Part shown: positions 47,601 through 62,202 of the stretch, one piece after another | Layout: every line of letters starts with the position of its first letter | How positions within the stretch are numbered: the stretch's first letter is position 1 | NCBI GenBank assembly: GCA_026874595.1 | Contig: CM049316.1 | Span: 39,810,695 to 39,874,694, forward strand | Origin: Sipunculus nudus | Lineage: Eukaryota; Annelida; Sipuncula; Golfingiida; Sipunculidae | Direction of reading: 5' to 3' | Length of the DNA: 64,000 nt | The notes under the pieces: generated by a model | What the model was told of the DNA's origin: nothing | Seen by the model: the letters and a program-made list of their open reading frames with translations, nothing else | Database searches by the model: none | Made by a program: the position numbers and the translations under genes

Positions 47601-50600
47601 ATATCCAGGATACGAGTTACCGTAACCCTTCGGGCATGAAATACTCAAATAAGTGTTTCTCGTTATTATTATATGCTAAATCCATGTAGGTGTTTGTCAC
47701 TATTAATATATGCTATATCAGGGATACGGGTTACCCTAACCCTTCGGGCATGGAATACTCCACTAGGTGTTTGTCACTATTAATATATGCTATATCTGGG
47801 GTACAAGTTACCGTAACCCTTCGGGCATGAAATACTCCAGTAAGTGTTTGGCAATATTATTATCAGCTAAATCCAGGACCCCGTAAGTGTTTGTCACTAT
47901 TAATATATGCTATATCCGGGAAACGGGTTACCCTAACCTTTCGGGCATGACATACCCCTTTAAGTGTTTGTCACTATTAATATATGCTCTATCCAGGATA
48001 AAGGTTTCCTAACCCTCGGGCGTGAAATACTCCTGTAAGTGTTTGTCACTATTCATATATGCTAAATCCGGGAAACGGGTTACCCTAACCCTTCGGACAT
48101 GAAATATTCCAGTAAGTGTTTGTCCCTATTAATATATGCTATATCTAGGATACCGGTTACCCTAACCCTTCGGGCATGAATACTCCAGTGAGTGTTTGTC
48201 ACTATTAATATATGCTATATCCGGGATACGGGTTACCCTAACCCTTCGGGAATGAAAAATTCCAGTTAGTGTTTGTCACTTATAATATATGCCATATCGG
48301 AATGCGGGTTACCCTAACCCTTCGGGCATGACATACCCCAGTAAGTGTTTGTCACTATTAATATATGCTCTATCCAGGATAAAGGTTTCATAACCCTCGG
48401 GCGTGAAATACTCCTGTAAGTGTTTGTCACTATTCATATATGCTAAATCCGGGAAACGGGTTACCCTAACCCTTCGGACATGAAATATTCCAGTAAGTGT
48501 TTGTCCCAATTAATATATGCTATATCTAGGATACCGGTTACCCTAACCCTTCGGGCATGAATACTCCAGTGAGTGTTTGTCACTATTAATATATGCTATA
48601 TCCGGGATACGGGTTACCCTAACCCTTCGGGCATGAAAAACTCCAGTTAGTGTTTGTCACTTATGATATATGCCATATCGGAATGCGGGTTACCCTAACA
48701 CTTCGGGCATGACATACCCCTTTAAGTGTTTGTCACTATTAATATATGCTCTATCCAGGATAAAGGTTTCCTAACCCTCGGGCGTGAAATACTCCTGTAA
48801 GTGTTTGTCACTATTCATATATGCTAAATCCGGGAAACGGGTTACCCTAACCCTTCGGACATGAAATATTCCAGTAAGTGTTTGTCCCTATTAATATATG
48901 CTATTTTTAGGATACCGGTTACCCTAACCCTTCGGGCATGAATACTCCAGTGAGTGTTTGTCACTATTAATATATGCTATATCCGGGATACGGGTTACCC
49001 TAACCCTTCGGGCATGAAAAACTCCAGTTAGTGTTTGCCACTTATAATATATGCCATATCGGAATGCGGGTTACCCTAACCCTTTGGGCATGACATACCC
49101 CTTTAAGTGTTTATCACTATTAATATATGCTCTATCCAGGATAAAGGTTTCCTAACCCTCGGGCGTGAAATACTCCTGTAAGTGTTTGTCACTATTCATA
49201 TATGCTATATCCGGGAAACGGGTTACCCTAACCCTTCGGGTATGAAATACTCCAGTAAGTGTATGTCACTATTAATGTATGCTATATCTGAGATACGGGT
49301 TACCCTAACCCTTCGGGCATGAAATACTCCAGTAAGTGTTTGTCAATATTATTATATGCTAAATCCAGGTAGGTGTTTGTCACTTTTAATATATGCTATA
49401 TCCGGGATACGGGTTACCCTAATCCTTCGGGCATGGAATACTCCACTAGGTGTTTGTCACCATTAATATATGCTATATCTGGGATACAAGTTACCGTAAC
49501 CCTTCGGGCATGAAATACTCCAGTAAGTGTTTGTCAATATTATTATATGCTAAATCCAGGACCCCGTTAGTGTTTGTCACTATTAATATATGCTATATAC
49601 GGGAAACGGGTTACCCTAACCCTTCGGGTATGAAATACTCCAGTAAGTGTATGTCACTATTATTGTAGGCTATACCTCAGATACGGGTTACACTAACACT
49701 TCGGGCATGAAATACTCCACAAAGTTTTTGTCATTATTAATATGTGCTATATCTGGGGTAACGGCATGAAATACTCCAGTGAGTGTTTGTCACTTTTAAT
49801 ATATGCTATATCCGGGATACGGGTAACCCTAACCCTTCGGGCATGAAATACTCCAGTAAGTGTTTGTCACTTATAATATATGCAATATCCGGAAAACGGG
49901 TTACCCTAACCCTTCGGGCATGACATACAACTTTAAGTGTTTGTCACTATTCATATATGCTATATCCAGGATACGGGTTACCCTAACCCTTTTGGCATAA
50001 AATACTCCAGTAGGTGTTTGTCACTATTAATATATGCTATATCCGGGATACGGTTTACCCAAACCCTTTGTGTATGGAAAACCCCAGGAAGTGTGTGTTA
50101 CTATTAATAATTGATATATCTGGGATATGGGGATCCATAACCCTTCTCCCATGAAATACCCGAATAAGTATTTGTTACGTTTAATAAATGCTATCCGGGA
50201 TATGGGTTACCCTTACCACTCAATCATGAAATACTCCAGTAGCTGTTTATCACTATTAAAATAGATATGCTATATCTGGAACACGGGTTACTCTATTTTG
50301 CATGATATACTCCATTAGGTGTTTGTCACTATTAATATATGCTACATCCGGGATACGGTTTACCCTAATCCTTCGAGCATGATATACACCAGTAAGTGTT
50401 TGTCATTTATAAAATTTGCTATATCCGGAATACGGGTTACCCTAACCCTTCGGGCATGACATACCCCTTTAAGTGTTTGTCACTATTAATATATGCTCTA
50501 TCCAGGATAAAGGTTTCCTAACCCTCGGGCGTGAAATACTCCTGTAAGTGTTTGTCACTATTCATATATGCTATATCCGGGAAACGGGTTACCCTAACCC

Positions 50601-53600
50601 TTCGGGTATGAAATACTCCAGTAAGTGTATGTCACTATTAATGTATGCTATATCTGAGATACGGGTTACCCTAACCCTTCGGGCATGAAATACTCCAGTA
50701 AGTGTTTGTCAATATTATTATATGCTAAATCCAGGACCCCGTAAGTGTTTGTCACTATTAATATATGCCATATCCGGGAAACGGGTTACCCTAACCCTTC
50801 GGGTATGAAATACTCCAGTAAGTGTATGTCACTATTATTGTAGGCTATACCTCAGATACGGGTTACACTAACACTTCGGGCATGAAATACTCCACAAAGT
50901 TTTTGTCATTATTAATATGTGCTATATCTGGGGTAACGGCATGAAATACTCCAGTGAGTGTTTGTCACTTTTAATATATGCTATATCCGGGATACGGGTT
51001 ACCCTAACCCTTCGGGCATGAAATACTCCAGTAAGTGTTTGTCACTTATAATATATGCAATATCCGGCAAAGAGGTTACCCTAACCCTTCGGGCATGACA
51101 TACCCCTTTAAGTGTTTGTCACTATTAATATATGCTCTATCCGGGATAAGGGTTCCCTAACCCTCGGGCGTGAAATACTCCTTTAAGGGTTTGTCACTAT
51201 TCATATATGCTATATCCAAGATAAGGGTTACCCTAACCCTTCGGGCATAAAATACCCCCGTGTTTGTCACTATTAATATATGCTATATCCGGGGTACGGG
51301 TAACCCTAACCCTTCGGGCATGAAATACTCCAGTAAGTGTTTGTCACTTATAATATATGCAATATCCGGAAAACGGGTTACCCTAACCCTTCGGGCATGA
51401 CATACAACTTTAAGTGTTTGTCACTATTCATATATGCTATATCCAGGATACGGGTTACCCTAACCCTTTGGGCATGAAATAATCCAGTAGGTGTTTGTCA
51501 TTATTAATATATGCTTTATCCGGTATATGAGTTAACCTTACACTTTGTACATGAAATACTCCAATAAGTGTTTGTCACTATAAATATATGGTATATCCGG
51601 GATACGGGTTAGGTTTACCCTCCGGGAATGAAATATTCCAGTAAGTGTTTGTCCCTATTAATATATGCTATATCTAGGATACGGGTTACCCTAACCCTTC
51701 GGGCATGAATACTCCAGTGAGTGTTTGTCACTATTAATATATGCTATATCCGGGATACCGGTTACCCTAACCCTTCGGGCATGAAAAATTCCAGTAAGTG
51801 TTTGTCACTTATAATATATGCCATATCGGAATGCGGGTTACCCTAACCCTTCGGGCATGAAATACTCCAGTAAGTGTTTGTCACTTATAATATATGCAAT
51901 ATCCGGCAAAGAGGTTACCCTAACCCTTCGGGCATGACATACCCCTTTAAGTGTTTGTCACTATTAATATATGCTCTATCCGGGATAAGGGTTCCCTAAC
52001 CCTCGGGCGTGAAATACTCCTTTAAGGGTTTGTCACTATTCATATATGCTATATCCAAGATAAGGGTTACCCTAACCCTTCGGGCATAAAATACCCCCGT
52101 GTTTGTCACTATTAATATATGCTATATCCGGGATACGGGTAACCCTAACCCTTCGGGCATGAAATACTCCAGTAAGTGTTTGTCACTTATAATATATGCA
52201 ATATCCGGAAAACGGGTTACCCTAACCCTTCGGGCATGACATACAACTTTAAGTGTTTGTCACTATTCATATATGCTATATCCAGGATACGGGTTACCCT
52301 AACCCTTTGGGCATGAAATAATCCAGTAGGTGTTTGTCATTATTAATATATGCTTTATCCGGTATATGAGTTAACCTTACACTTTGTACATGAAATACTC
52401 CAATAAGTGTTTGTCACTATAAATATATGGTATATCCGGGATACGGTTTAGGTTTACCCTCCGGGAATGAAATATTCCAGTAAGTGTTTGTCCCTATTAA
52501 TATATGCTATATCTAGGATACGGGTTACCCTAACCCTTCGGGCATGAATACTCCAGTGAGTGTTTGTCACTATTAATATATGCTATATCCGGGATACCGG
52601 TTACCCTAACCCTTCGGGCATGAAAAATTCCAGTTAGTGTTTGTCACTTATAATATATGCCATATCGGAATGCGGGTTACCCTAACCCTTCGGGCATGAC
52701 ATACCCCTTTAAGTGTTTGTCACTATTAATATATGCTCTATCCAGGATAAAGGTTTCCTAACCCTCGGGCGTGAAATACTCCTGTAAGTGTTTGTCACTA
52801 TTCATATATGCTATATCCGGGAAACGGGTTACCCTAACCCTTCGGGTATGAAATACTCCAGTAAGTGTATGTCTCTATTAATGTATGCTATATCTGAGAT
52901 ACGGGTTACCCTAACCCTTCGGGCATGAAATACTACAGTAGGTGTTTGCCACTATGAATATATGCTATATCCAGGATACGAGTTACCGTAACCCTTCGGG
53001 CATGAAATACTCAAATAAGTGTTTCTCGTTATTATTATATGCTAAATCCATGTAGGTGTTTGTCACTATTAATATATGCTATATCAGGGATACGGGTTAC
53101 CCTAACCCTTCGGGCATGGAATACTCCACTAGGTGTTTGTCACTATTAATATATGCTATATCTGGGGTACAAGTTACCGTAACCCTTCGGGCATGAAATA
53201 CTCCAGTAAGTGTTTGGCAATATTATTATCAGCTAAATCCAGGACCCCGTAAGTGTTTGTCACTATTAATATATGCTATATCCGGGAAACGGGTTACCCT
53301 AACCTTTCGGGCATGACATACCCCTTTAAGTGTTTGTCACTATTAATATATGCTCTATCCAGGATAAAGGTTTCCTAACCCTCGGGCGTGAAATACTCCT
53401 GTAAGTGTTTGTCACTATTCATATATGCTAAATCCGGGAAACGGGTTACCCTAACCCTTCGGACATGAAATATTCCAGTAAGTGTTTGTCCCTATTAATA
53501 TATGCTATATCTAGGATACCGGTTACCCTAACCCTTCGGGCATGAATACTCCAGTGAGTGTTTGTCACTATTAATATATGCTATATCCGGGATACGGGTT

Positions 53601-55360
53601 ACCCTAACCCTTCGGGAATGAAAAATTCCAGTTAGTGTTTGTCACTTATAATATATGCCATATCGGAATGCGGGTTACCCTAACCCTTCGGGCATGACAT
53701 ACCCCAGTAAGTGTTTGTCACTATTAATATATGCTCTATCCAGGATAAAGGTTTCATAACCCTCGGGCGTGAAATACTCCTGTAAGTGTTTGTCACTATT
53801 CATATATGCTAAATCCGGGAAACGGGTTACCCTAACCCTTCGGACATGAAATATTCCAGTAAGTGTTTGTCCCAATTAATATATGCTATATCTAGGATAC
53901 CGGTTACCCTAACCCTTCGGGCATGAATACTCCAGTGAGTGTTTGTCACTATTAATATATGCTATATCCGGGATACGGGTTACCCTAACCCTTCGGGCAT
54001 GAAAAACTCCAGTTAGTGTTTGTCACTTATGATATATGCCATATCGGAATGCGGGTTACCCTAACACTTCGGGCATGACATACCCCTTTAAGTGTTTGTC
54101 ACTATTAATATATGCTCTATCCAGGATAAAGGTTTCCTAACCCTCGGGCGTGAAATACTCCTGTAAGTGTTTGTCACTATTCATATATGCTAAATCCGGG
54201 AAACGGGTTACCCTAACCCTTCGGACATGAAATATTCCAGTAAGTGTTTGTCCCTATTAATATATGCTATTTTTAGGATACCGGTTACCCTAACCCTTCG
54301 GGCATGAATACTCCAGTGAGTGTTTGTCACTATTAATATATGCTATATCCGGGATACGGGTTACCCTAACCCTTCGGGCATGAAAAACTCCAGTTAGTGT
54401 TTGCCACTTATAATATATGCCATATCGGAATGCGGGTTACCCTAACCCTTTGGGCATGACATACCCCTTTAAGTGTTTATCACTATTAATATATGCTCTA
54501 TCCAGGATAAAGGTTTCCTAACCCTCGGGCGTGAAATACTCCTGTAAGTGTTTGTCACTATTCATATATGCTATATCCGGGAAACGGGTTACCCTAACCC
54601 TTCGGGTATGAAATACTCCAGTAAGTGTATGTCACTATTAATGTATGCTATATCTGAGATACGGGTTACCCTAACCCTTCGGGCATGAAATACTCCAGTA
54701 AGTGTTTGTCAATATTATTATATGCTAAATCCAGGTAGGTGTTTGTCACTTTTAATATATGCTATATCCGGGATACGGGTTACCCTAATCCTTCGGGCAT
54801 GGAATACTCCACTAGGTGTTTGTCACCATTAATATATGCTATATCTGGGATACAAGTTACCGTAACCCTTCGGGCATGAAATACTCCAGTAAGTGTTTGT
54901 CAATATTATTATATGCTAAATCCAGGACCCCGTTAGTGTTTGTCACTATTAATATATGCTATATACGGGAAACGGGTTACCCTAACCCTTCGGGTATGAA
55001 ATACTCCAGTAAGTGTATGTCACTATTATTGTAGGCTATACCTCAGATACGGGTTACACTAACACTTCGGGCATGAAATACTCCACAAAGTTTTTGTCAT
55101 TATTAATATGTGCTATATCTGGGGTAACGGCATGAAATACTCCAGTGAGTGTTTGTCACTTTTAATATATGCTATATCCGGGATACGGGTAACCCTAACC
55201 CTTCGGGCATGAAATACTCCAGTAAGTGTTTGTCACTTATAATATATGCAATATCCGGAAAACGGGTTACCCTAACCCTTCGGGCATGACATACAACTTT
55301 AAGTGTTTGTCACTATTCATATATGCTATATCCAGGATACGGGTTACCCTAACCCTTTTG
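44629..55360. repeat. Higher-order repeat: 2 x 5,366 bp
   Basis: 44629-49994 and 49995-55360 match with an offset of exactly 5,366 bp. I saw essentially no differences over the stretches I compared. Each copy contains an 839-bp internal duplication (for example 45701 against 46540) and three units of about 381 bp (landmarks 48292, 48673, 49053). Confidence 0.9.
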
Positions 55361-58300
55361 GCATGAAATAATCCAGTAGGTGTTTGTCATTATTAATATA
55401 TGCTTTATCCGGGATATGAGTTAACCTTACACTTTGTACATGAAATACTCCAATAAGTGTTTGTCACTATAAATATATGGTATATCCGGGATACGGGTTA
55501 GGTTTACCCTAACCCTTCGGACATGAAATATTCCAGTAAGTGTTTGTCCCTATTAATATATGCTATATCTAGGATACGGGTTACCCTAACCCTTCGGGCA
55601 TGAATACTCCAGTGAGTGTTTGTCACTATTAATATATGCTATATCCGGGATACGGGTTACCCTAACCCTTCGGGCATGAAAAACTCCAGTTAGTGTTTGT
55701 CACTTATAATATATGCCATATCGGAATGCGGGTTACCATAACCCTTTGGGCATGACATACCCCTTTAAGTGTTTGTCACTATTAATATATGCTCTATCCG
55801 GGATAAGGGTTCCCTAACCCTCGGGCGTGAAATACTCCTTTAAGGGTTTGTCACTATTCATATATGCTATATCCAAGATAAGGGTTACCCTAACCCTTCG
55901 GGCATAAAATACCCCCGTGTTTGTCACTATTAATATATGCTATATCCGGGATACGGGTAACCCTAACCCTTCGGGCATGAAATACTCCAGTAAGTGTTTG
56001 TCACTTATAATATATGCAATATCCGGAAAACGGGTTACCCTAACCCTTCGGGCATGACATACAACTTTAAGTGTTTGTCACTATTCATATATGCTATATC
56101 CAGGATACGGGTTACCCTAACCCTTTGGGCATGAAATAATCCAGTAGGTGTTTGTCATTATTAATATATGCTTTATCCGGTATATGAGTTAACCTTACAC
56201 TTTGTACATGAAATACTCCAATAAGTGTTTGTCACTATAAATATATGGTATATCCGGGATACGGGTTAGGTTTACCCTCCGGGAATGAAATATTCCAGTA
56301 AGTGTTTGTCCCTATTAATATATGTTATATCTAGGATACGTGTTACCCTAACCCTTCGGGCATGAATACTCCAGTGAGTGTTTGTCACTATTAATATATG
56401 CTATATCCGGGATACCGGTTACCCTAACCCTTCGGGCATGAAAAATTCCAGTTAGTGTTTGTCACTTATAATATATGCCATATCGGAATGCGGGTTACCC
56501 TAACCCTTCGGGCATGACATACCCCTTTAAGTGTTTGTCACTATTAATATATGCTCTATCCAGGATAAAGGTTTCCTAACCCTCGGGCGTGAAATACTCC
56601 TGTAAGTGTTTGTCACTATTCATATATGCTATATCCGGGAAACGGGTTACCCTAACCCTTCGGGTATGAAATACTCCAGTAAGTGTATGTCTCTATTAAT
56701 GTATGCTATATCTGAGATACGGGTTACCCTAACCCTTCGGGCATGAAATACTACAGTAGGTGTTTGCCACTATGAATATATGCTATATCCAGAATACGAG
56801 TTACCGTAACCCTTCGGGCATGAAATACTCAAATAAGTGTTTCTCGTTATTATTATATGCTAAATCCATGTAGGTGTTTGTCACTATTAATATATGCTAT
56901 ATCAGGGATACGGGTTACCCTAACCCTTCGGGCATGGAATACTCCACTAGGTGTTTGTCACTATTAATATATGCTATATCTGGGGTACAAGTTACCGTAA
57001 CCCTTCGGGCATGAAATACTCCAGTAAGTGTTTGTCAATATTATTATCAGCTAAATCCAGGACCCCGTAAGTGTTTGTCACTATTAATATATGCTATATC
57101 CGGGAAACGGGTTACCCTAACCCTTCGGGTATGAAATACTCCAGTAAGTGTATGTCACTATTATTGTAGGCTATACCTCAGATACGGGTAACACTAACAC
57201 TTCGGGCATGAAATACTCCACAAAGTTTTTGTCATTATTAATATGTGCTATATCTGGGGTAACGGCATGAAATACTCCAGTGAGTGTTTGTCACTTTTAA
57301 TATATGCTATATCCGGGATACGGGTTACCCTAACCCTTCGGGCATGAAATACTCCAGTAAGTGTTTGTCACTTATAATATATGCAATATCCGGCAAAGAG
57401 GTTACCCTAACCCTTCGGGCATGACATACCCCTTTAAGTGTTTGTCACTATTAATATATGCTCTATCCGGGATAAGGGTTCCCTAACCTTCGGGCGTGAA
57501 ATACTCCTTTAAGGGTTTGTCACTATTCATATATGCTATATCCAAGATAAGGGTTACCCTAACCCTTCGGGCATAAAATCCCCCCGTTTTTTGTCACTAA
57601 TAATATATGCTATATCCGGGATACGGGTAACCCTAACCCTTCGGGCATGAAATACTCCAGTAAGTGTTTGTCACTTATAATATATGCAATATCCGAGAAA
57701 CGGGTTACCCTAACCCTTCGGGCATGACATACAACTTTAAGTGTTTGTCACTATTCATATATGCTATATCCAGGATACGGGTTACCCTAACCCTTTGGGC
57801 ATGAAATAATCCAGTAGGTGTTTGTCATTATTAATATATGCTTTATCCGGGATATGAGTTAACCTTACACTTTGTACATGAAATACTCCAATAAGTGTTT
57901 GTCACTATAAATATATGGTATATCCGGGATACGGGTTAGGTTTACCCTCCGGGAATGAAATATTCCAGTAAGTGTTTGTCCCTATTAATATATGCTATAT
58001 CTAGGATACGGGTTACCGTAACCCTTCGGGCATGAATACTCCAGTGAGTGTTTGTCACTATTAATATATGCTATATCCGGGATACGGGTTACCCTAACCC
58101 TTCGGGCATGAAAAACTCCAGTTAGTGTTTGTCACTTATGATATATGCCATATCGGAATGCGGGTTACCCTAACCTTTCGGGCATGACATACCCCTTTAA
58201 GTGTTTGTCACTATTAATATATGCTCTATCCAGGATAAAGGTTTCCTAACCCTCGGGCGTGAAATACTCCTGTAAGTGTTTGTCACTATTCATATATGCT

Positions 58301-61300
58301 AAATCCGGGAAACGGGTTACCCTAACCCTTCGGACCTGAAATATTCCAGTAAGTGTTTGTCCCTATTAATATATGCTATATCTAGGATACCGGTTACCCT
58401 AACCCTTCGGGCATGAATACTCCAGTGAGTGTTTGTCACTATTAATATATGCTATATCCGGGATACGGGTTACCCTAACCCTTCGGGCATGAAAAATTCC
58501 AGTTAGTGTTTGTCACTTATAATATATGCCATATCGGAATGCGGGTTACCCTAACCCTTCGGGCATGACATACCCCAGTAAGTGTTTGTCACTATTAATA
58601 TATGCTCTATCCAGGATAAAGGTTTCCTAACCCTCGGGCGTGAAATACTCCTGTAAGTGTTTGTCACTATTCATATATGCTAAATCCGGGAAACGGGTAA
58701 CCCTAACCCTTCGGGCATGAAATACTCCAGTAAGTGTTTGTCACTTATAATATATGCAATATCCGGAAAACGGGTTACCCTAACCCTTCGGGCATGACAT
58801 ACAACTTTAAGTGTTTGTCACTATTCATATATGCTATATCCAGGATACGGGTTACCCTAACCCTTTTGGCATGAAATAATCCAGTAGGTGTTTGTCATTA
58901 TTAATATATGCTTTATCCGGGATATGAGTTAACCTTACACTTTGTACATGAAATACTCCAATAAGTGTTTGTCACTATAAATATATGGTATATCCGGGAT
59001 ACGGGTTAGGTTTACCCTAACCCTTCGGACATGAAATATTCCAGTAAGTGTTTGTCCCTATTAATATATGCTATATCTAGGATACGGGTTACCCTAACCC
59101 TTCGGGCATGAATACTCCAGTGAGTGTTTGTCACTATTAATATATGCTATATCCGGGATACGGGTTACCCTAACCCTTCGGGCATGAAAAACTCCAGTTA
59201 GTGTTTGTCACTTATAATATATGCCATATCGGAATGCGGGTTACCATAACCCTTTGGGCATGACATACCCCTTTAAGTGTTTGTCACTATTAATATATGC
59301 TCTATCCGGGATAAGGGTTCCCTAACCCTCGGGCGTGAAATACTCCTTTAAGGGTTTGTCACTATTCATATATGCTATATCCAAGATAAGGGTTACCCTA
59401 ACCCTTCGGGCATAAAATACCCCCGTGTTTGTCACTATTAATATATGCTATATCCGGGATACGGGTAACCCTAACCCTTCGGGCATGAAATACTCCAGTA
59501 AGTGTTTGTCACTTATAATATATGCAATATCCGGAAAACGGGTTACCCTAACTCTTCGGGCATGACATACAACTTTAAGTGTTTGTCACTATTCATATAT
59601 GCTATATCCAGGATACGGGTTACCCTAACCCTTTGGGCATGAAATAATCCAGTAGGTGTTTGTCATTATTAATATATGCTTTATCCGGTATATGAGTTAA
59701 CCTTACACTTTGTACATGAAATACTCCAATAAGTGTTTGTCACTATAAATATATGGTATATCCGGGATACGGGTTAGGTTTACCCTCCGGGAATGAAATA
59801 TTCCAGTAAGTGTTTGTCCCTATTAATATATGCTATATCTAGGATACGGGTTACCCTAACCCTTCGGGCATGAATACTCCAGTGAGTGTTTGTCACTATT
59901 AATATATGCTATATCCGGGATACCGGTTACCCTAACCCTTCGGGCATGAAAAATTCCAGTTAGTGTTTGTCACTTATAATATATGCCATATCGGAATGCG
60001 GGTTACCCTAACCCTTCGGGCATGACATACCCCTTTAAGTGTTTGTCACTATTAATATATGCTCTATCCAGGATAAAGGTTTCCTAACCCTCGGGCGTGA
60101 AATACTCCTGTAAGTGTTTGTCACTATTCATATATGCTATATCCGGGAAACGGGTTACCCTAACCCTTCGGGTATGAAATACTCCAGTAAGTGTATGTCT
60201 CTATTAATGTATGCTATATTTGAGATACGGGTTACCCTAACCCTTCGGGCATGAAATACTACAGTAGGTGTTTGCCACTATGAATATATGCTATATCCAG
60301 AATACGAGTTACCGTAACCCTTCGGGCATGAAATACTCAAATAAGTGTTTCTCGTTATTATTATATGCTAAATCCATGTAGGTGTTTGTCACTATTAATA
60401 TATGCTATATCAGGGATACGGGTTACCCTAACCCTTCGGGCATGGAATACTCCACTAGGTGTTTGTCACTATTAATATATGCTATATCTGGGGTACAAGT
60501 TACCGTAACCCTTCGGGCATGAAATACTCCAGTAAGTGTTTGTCAATATTATTATCAGCTAAATCCAGGACCCCGTAAGTGTTTGTCACTATTAATATAT
60601 GCTATATCCGGGAAACGGGTTACCCTAACCCTTCGGGTATGAAATACTCCAGTAAGTGTATGTCACTATTATTGTAGGCTATACCTCAGATACGGGTAAC
60701 ACTAACACTTCGGGCATGAAATACTCCACAAAGTTTTTGTCATTATTAATATGTGCTATATCTGGGGTAACGGCATGAAATACTCCAGTGAGTGTTTGTC
60801 ACTTTTAATATATGCTATATCCGGGATACGGGTTACCCTAACCCTTCGGGCATGAAATACTCCAGTAAGTGTTTGTCACTTATAATATATGCAATATCCG
60901 GCAAAGAGGTTACCCTAACCCTTCGGGCATGACATACCCCTTTAAGTGTTTGTCACTATTAATATATGCTCTATCCGGGATAAGGGTTCCCTAACCTTCG
61001 GGCGTGAAATACTCCTTTAAGGGTTTGTCACTATTCATATATGCTATATCCAAGATAAGGGTTACCCTAACCCTTCGGGCATAAAATCCCCCCGTTTTTT
61101 GTCACTAATAATATATGCTATATCCGGGATACGGGTAACCCTAACCCTTCGGGCATGAAATACTCCAGTAAGTGTTTGTCACTTATAATATATGCAATAT
61201 CCGAGAAACGGGTTACCCTAACCCTTCGGGCATGACATACAACTTTAAGTGTTTGTCACTATTCATATATGCTATATCCAGGATACGGGTTACCCTAACC

Positions 61301-62202
61301 CTTTGGGCATGAAATAATCCAGTAGGTGTTTGTCATTATTAATATATGCTTTATCCGGGATATGAGTTAACCTTACACTTTGTACATGAAATACTCCAAT
61401 AAGTGTTTGTCACTATAAATATATGGTATATCCGGGATACGGGTTAGGTTTACCCTCCGGGAATGAAATATTCCAGTAAGTGTTTGTCCCTATTAATATA
61501 TGCTATATCTAGGATACGGGTTACCGTAACCCTTCGGGCATGAATACTCCAGTGAGTGTTTGTCACTATTAATATATGCTATATCCGGGATACGGGTTAC
61601 CCTAACCCTTCGGGCATGAAAAACTCCAGTTAGTGTTTGTCACTTATGATATATGCCATATCGGAATGCGGGTTACCCTAACCTTTCGGGCATGACATAC
61701 CCCTTTAAGTGTTTGTCACTATTAATATATGCTCTATCCAGGATAAAGGTTTCCTAACCCTCGGGCGTGAAATACTCCTGTAAGTGTTTGTCACTATTCA
61801 TATATGCTAAATCCGGGAAACGGGTTACCCTAACCCTTCGGACCTGAAATATTCCAGTAAGTGTTTGTCCCTATTAATATATGCTATATCTAGGATACCG
61901 GTTACCCTAACCCTTCGGGCATGAATACTCCAGTGAGTGTTTGTCACTATTAATATATGCTATATCCGGGATACGGGTTACCCTAACCCTTCGGGCATGA
62001 AAAATTCCAGTTAGTGTTTGTCACTTATAATATATGCCATATCGGAATGCGGGTTACCCTAACCCTTCGGGCATGACATACCCCAGTAAGTGTTTGTCAC
62101 TATTAATATATGCTCTATCCAGGATAAAGGTTTCCTAACCCTCGGGCGTGAAATACTCCTGTAAGTGTTTGTCACTATTCATATATGCTAAATCCGGGAA
62201 AC
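55187..62202. repeat. Higher-order repeat: 2 x 3,508 bp
   Basis: 55187-58694 and 58695-62202 match with an offset of 3,508 bp, including rare variants such as CCCCCCGTTTTTTGTCACTAAT (57580 and 61088). The joint at 58695 fuses two monomer variants within GGGTAACCC. From 62203 to the end the sequence instead follows 53824 onward at an offset of 8,379 bp. The start overlaps the 5,366-bp block because the blocks are cut from one continuous array. Confidence 0.85.
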
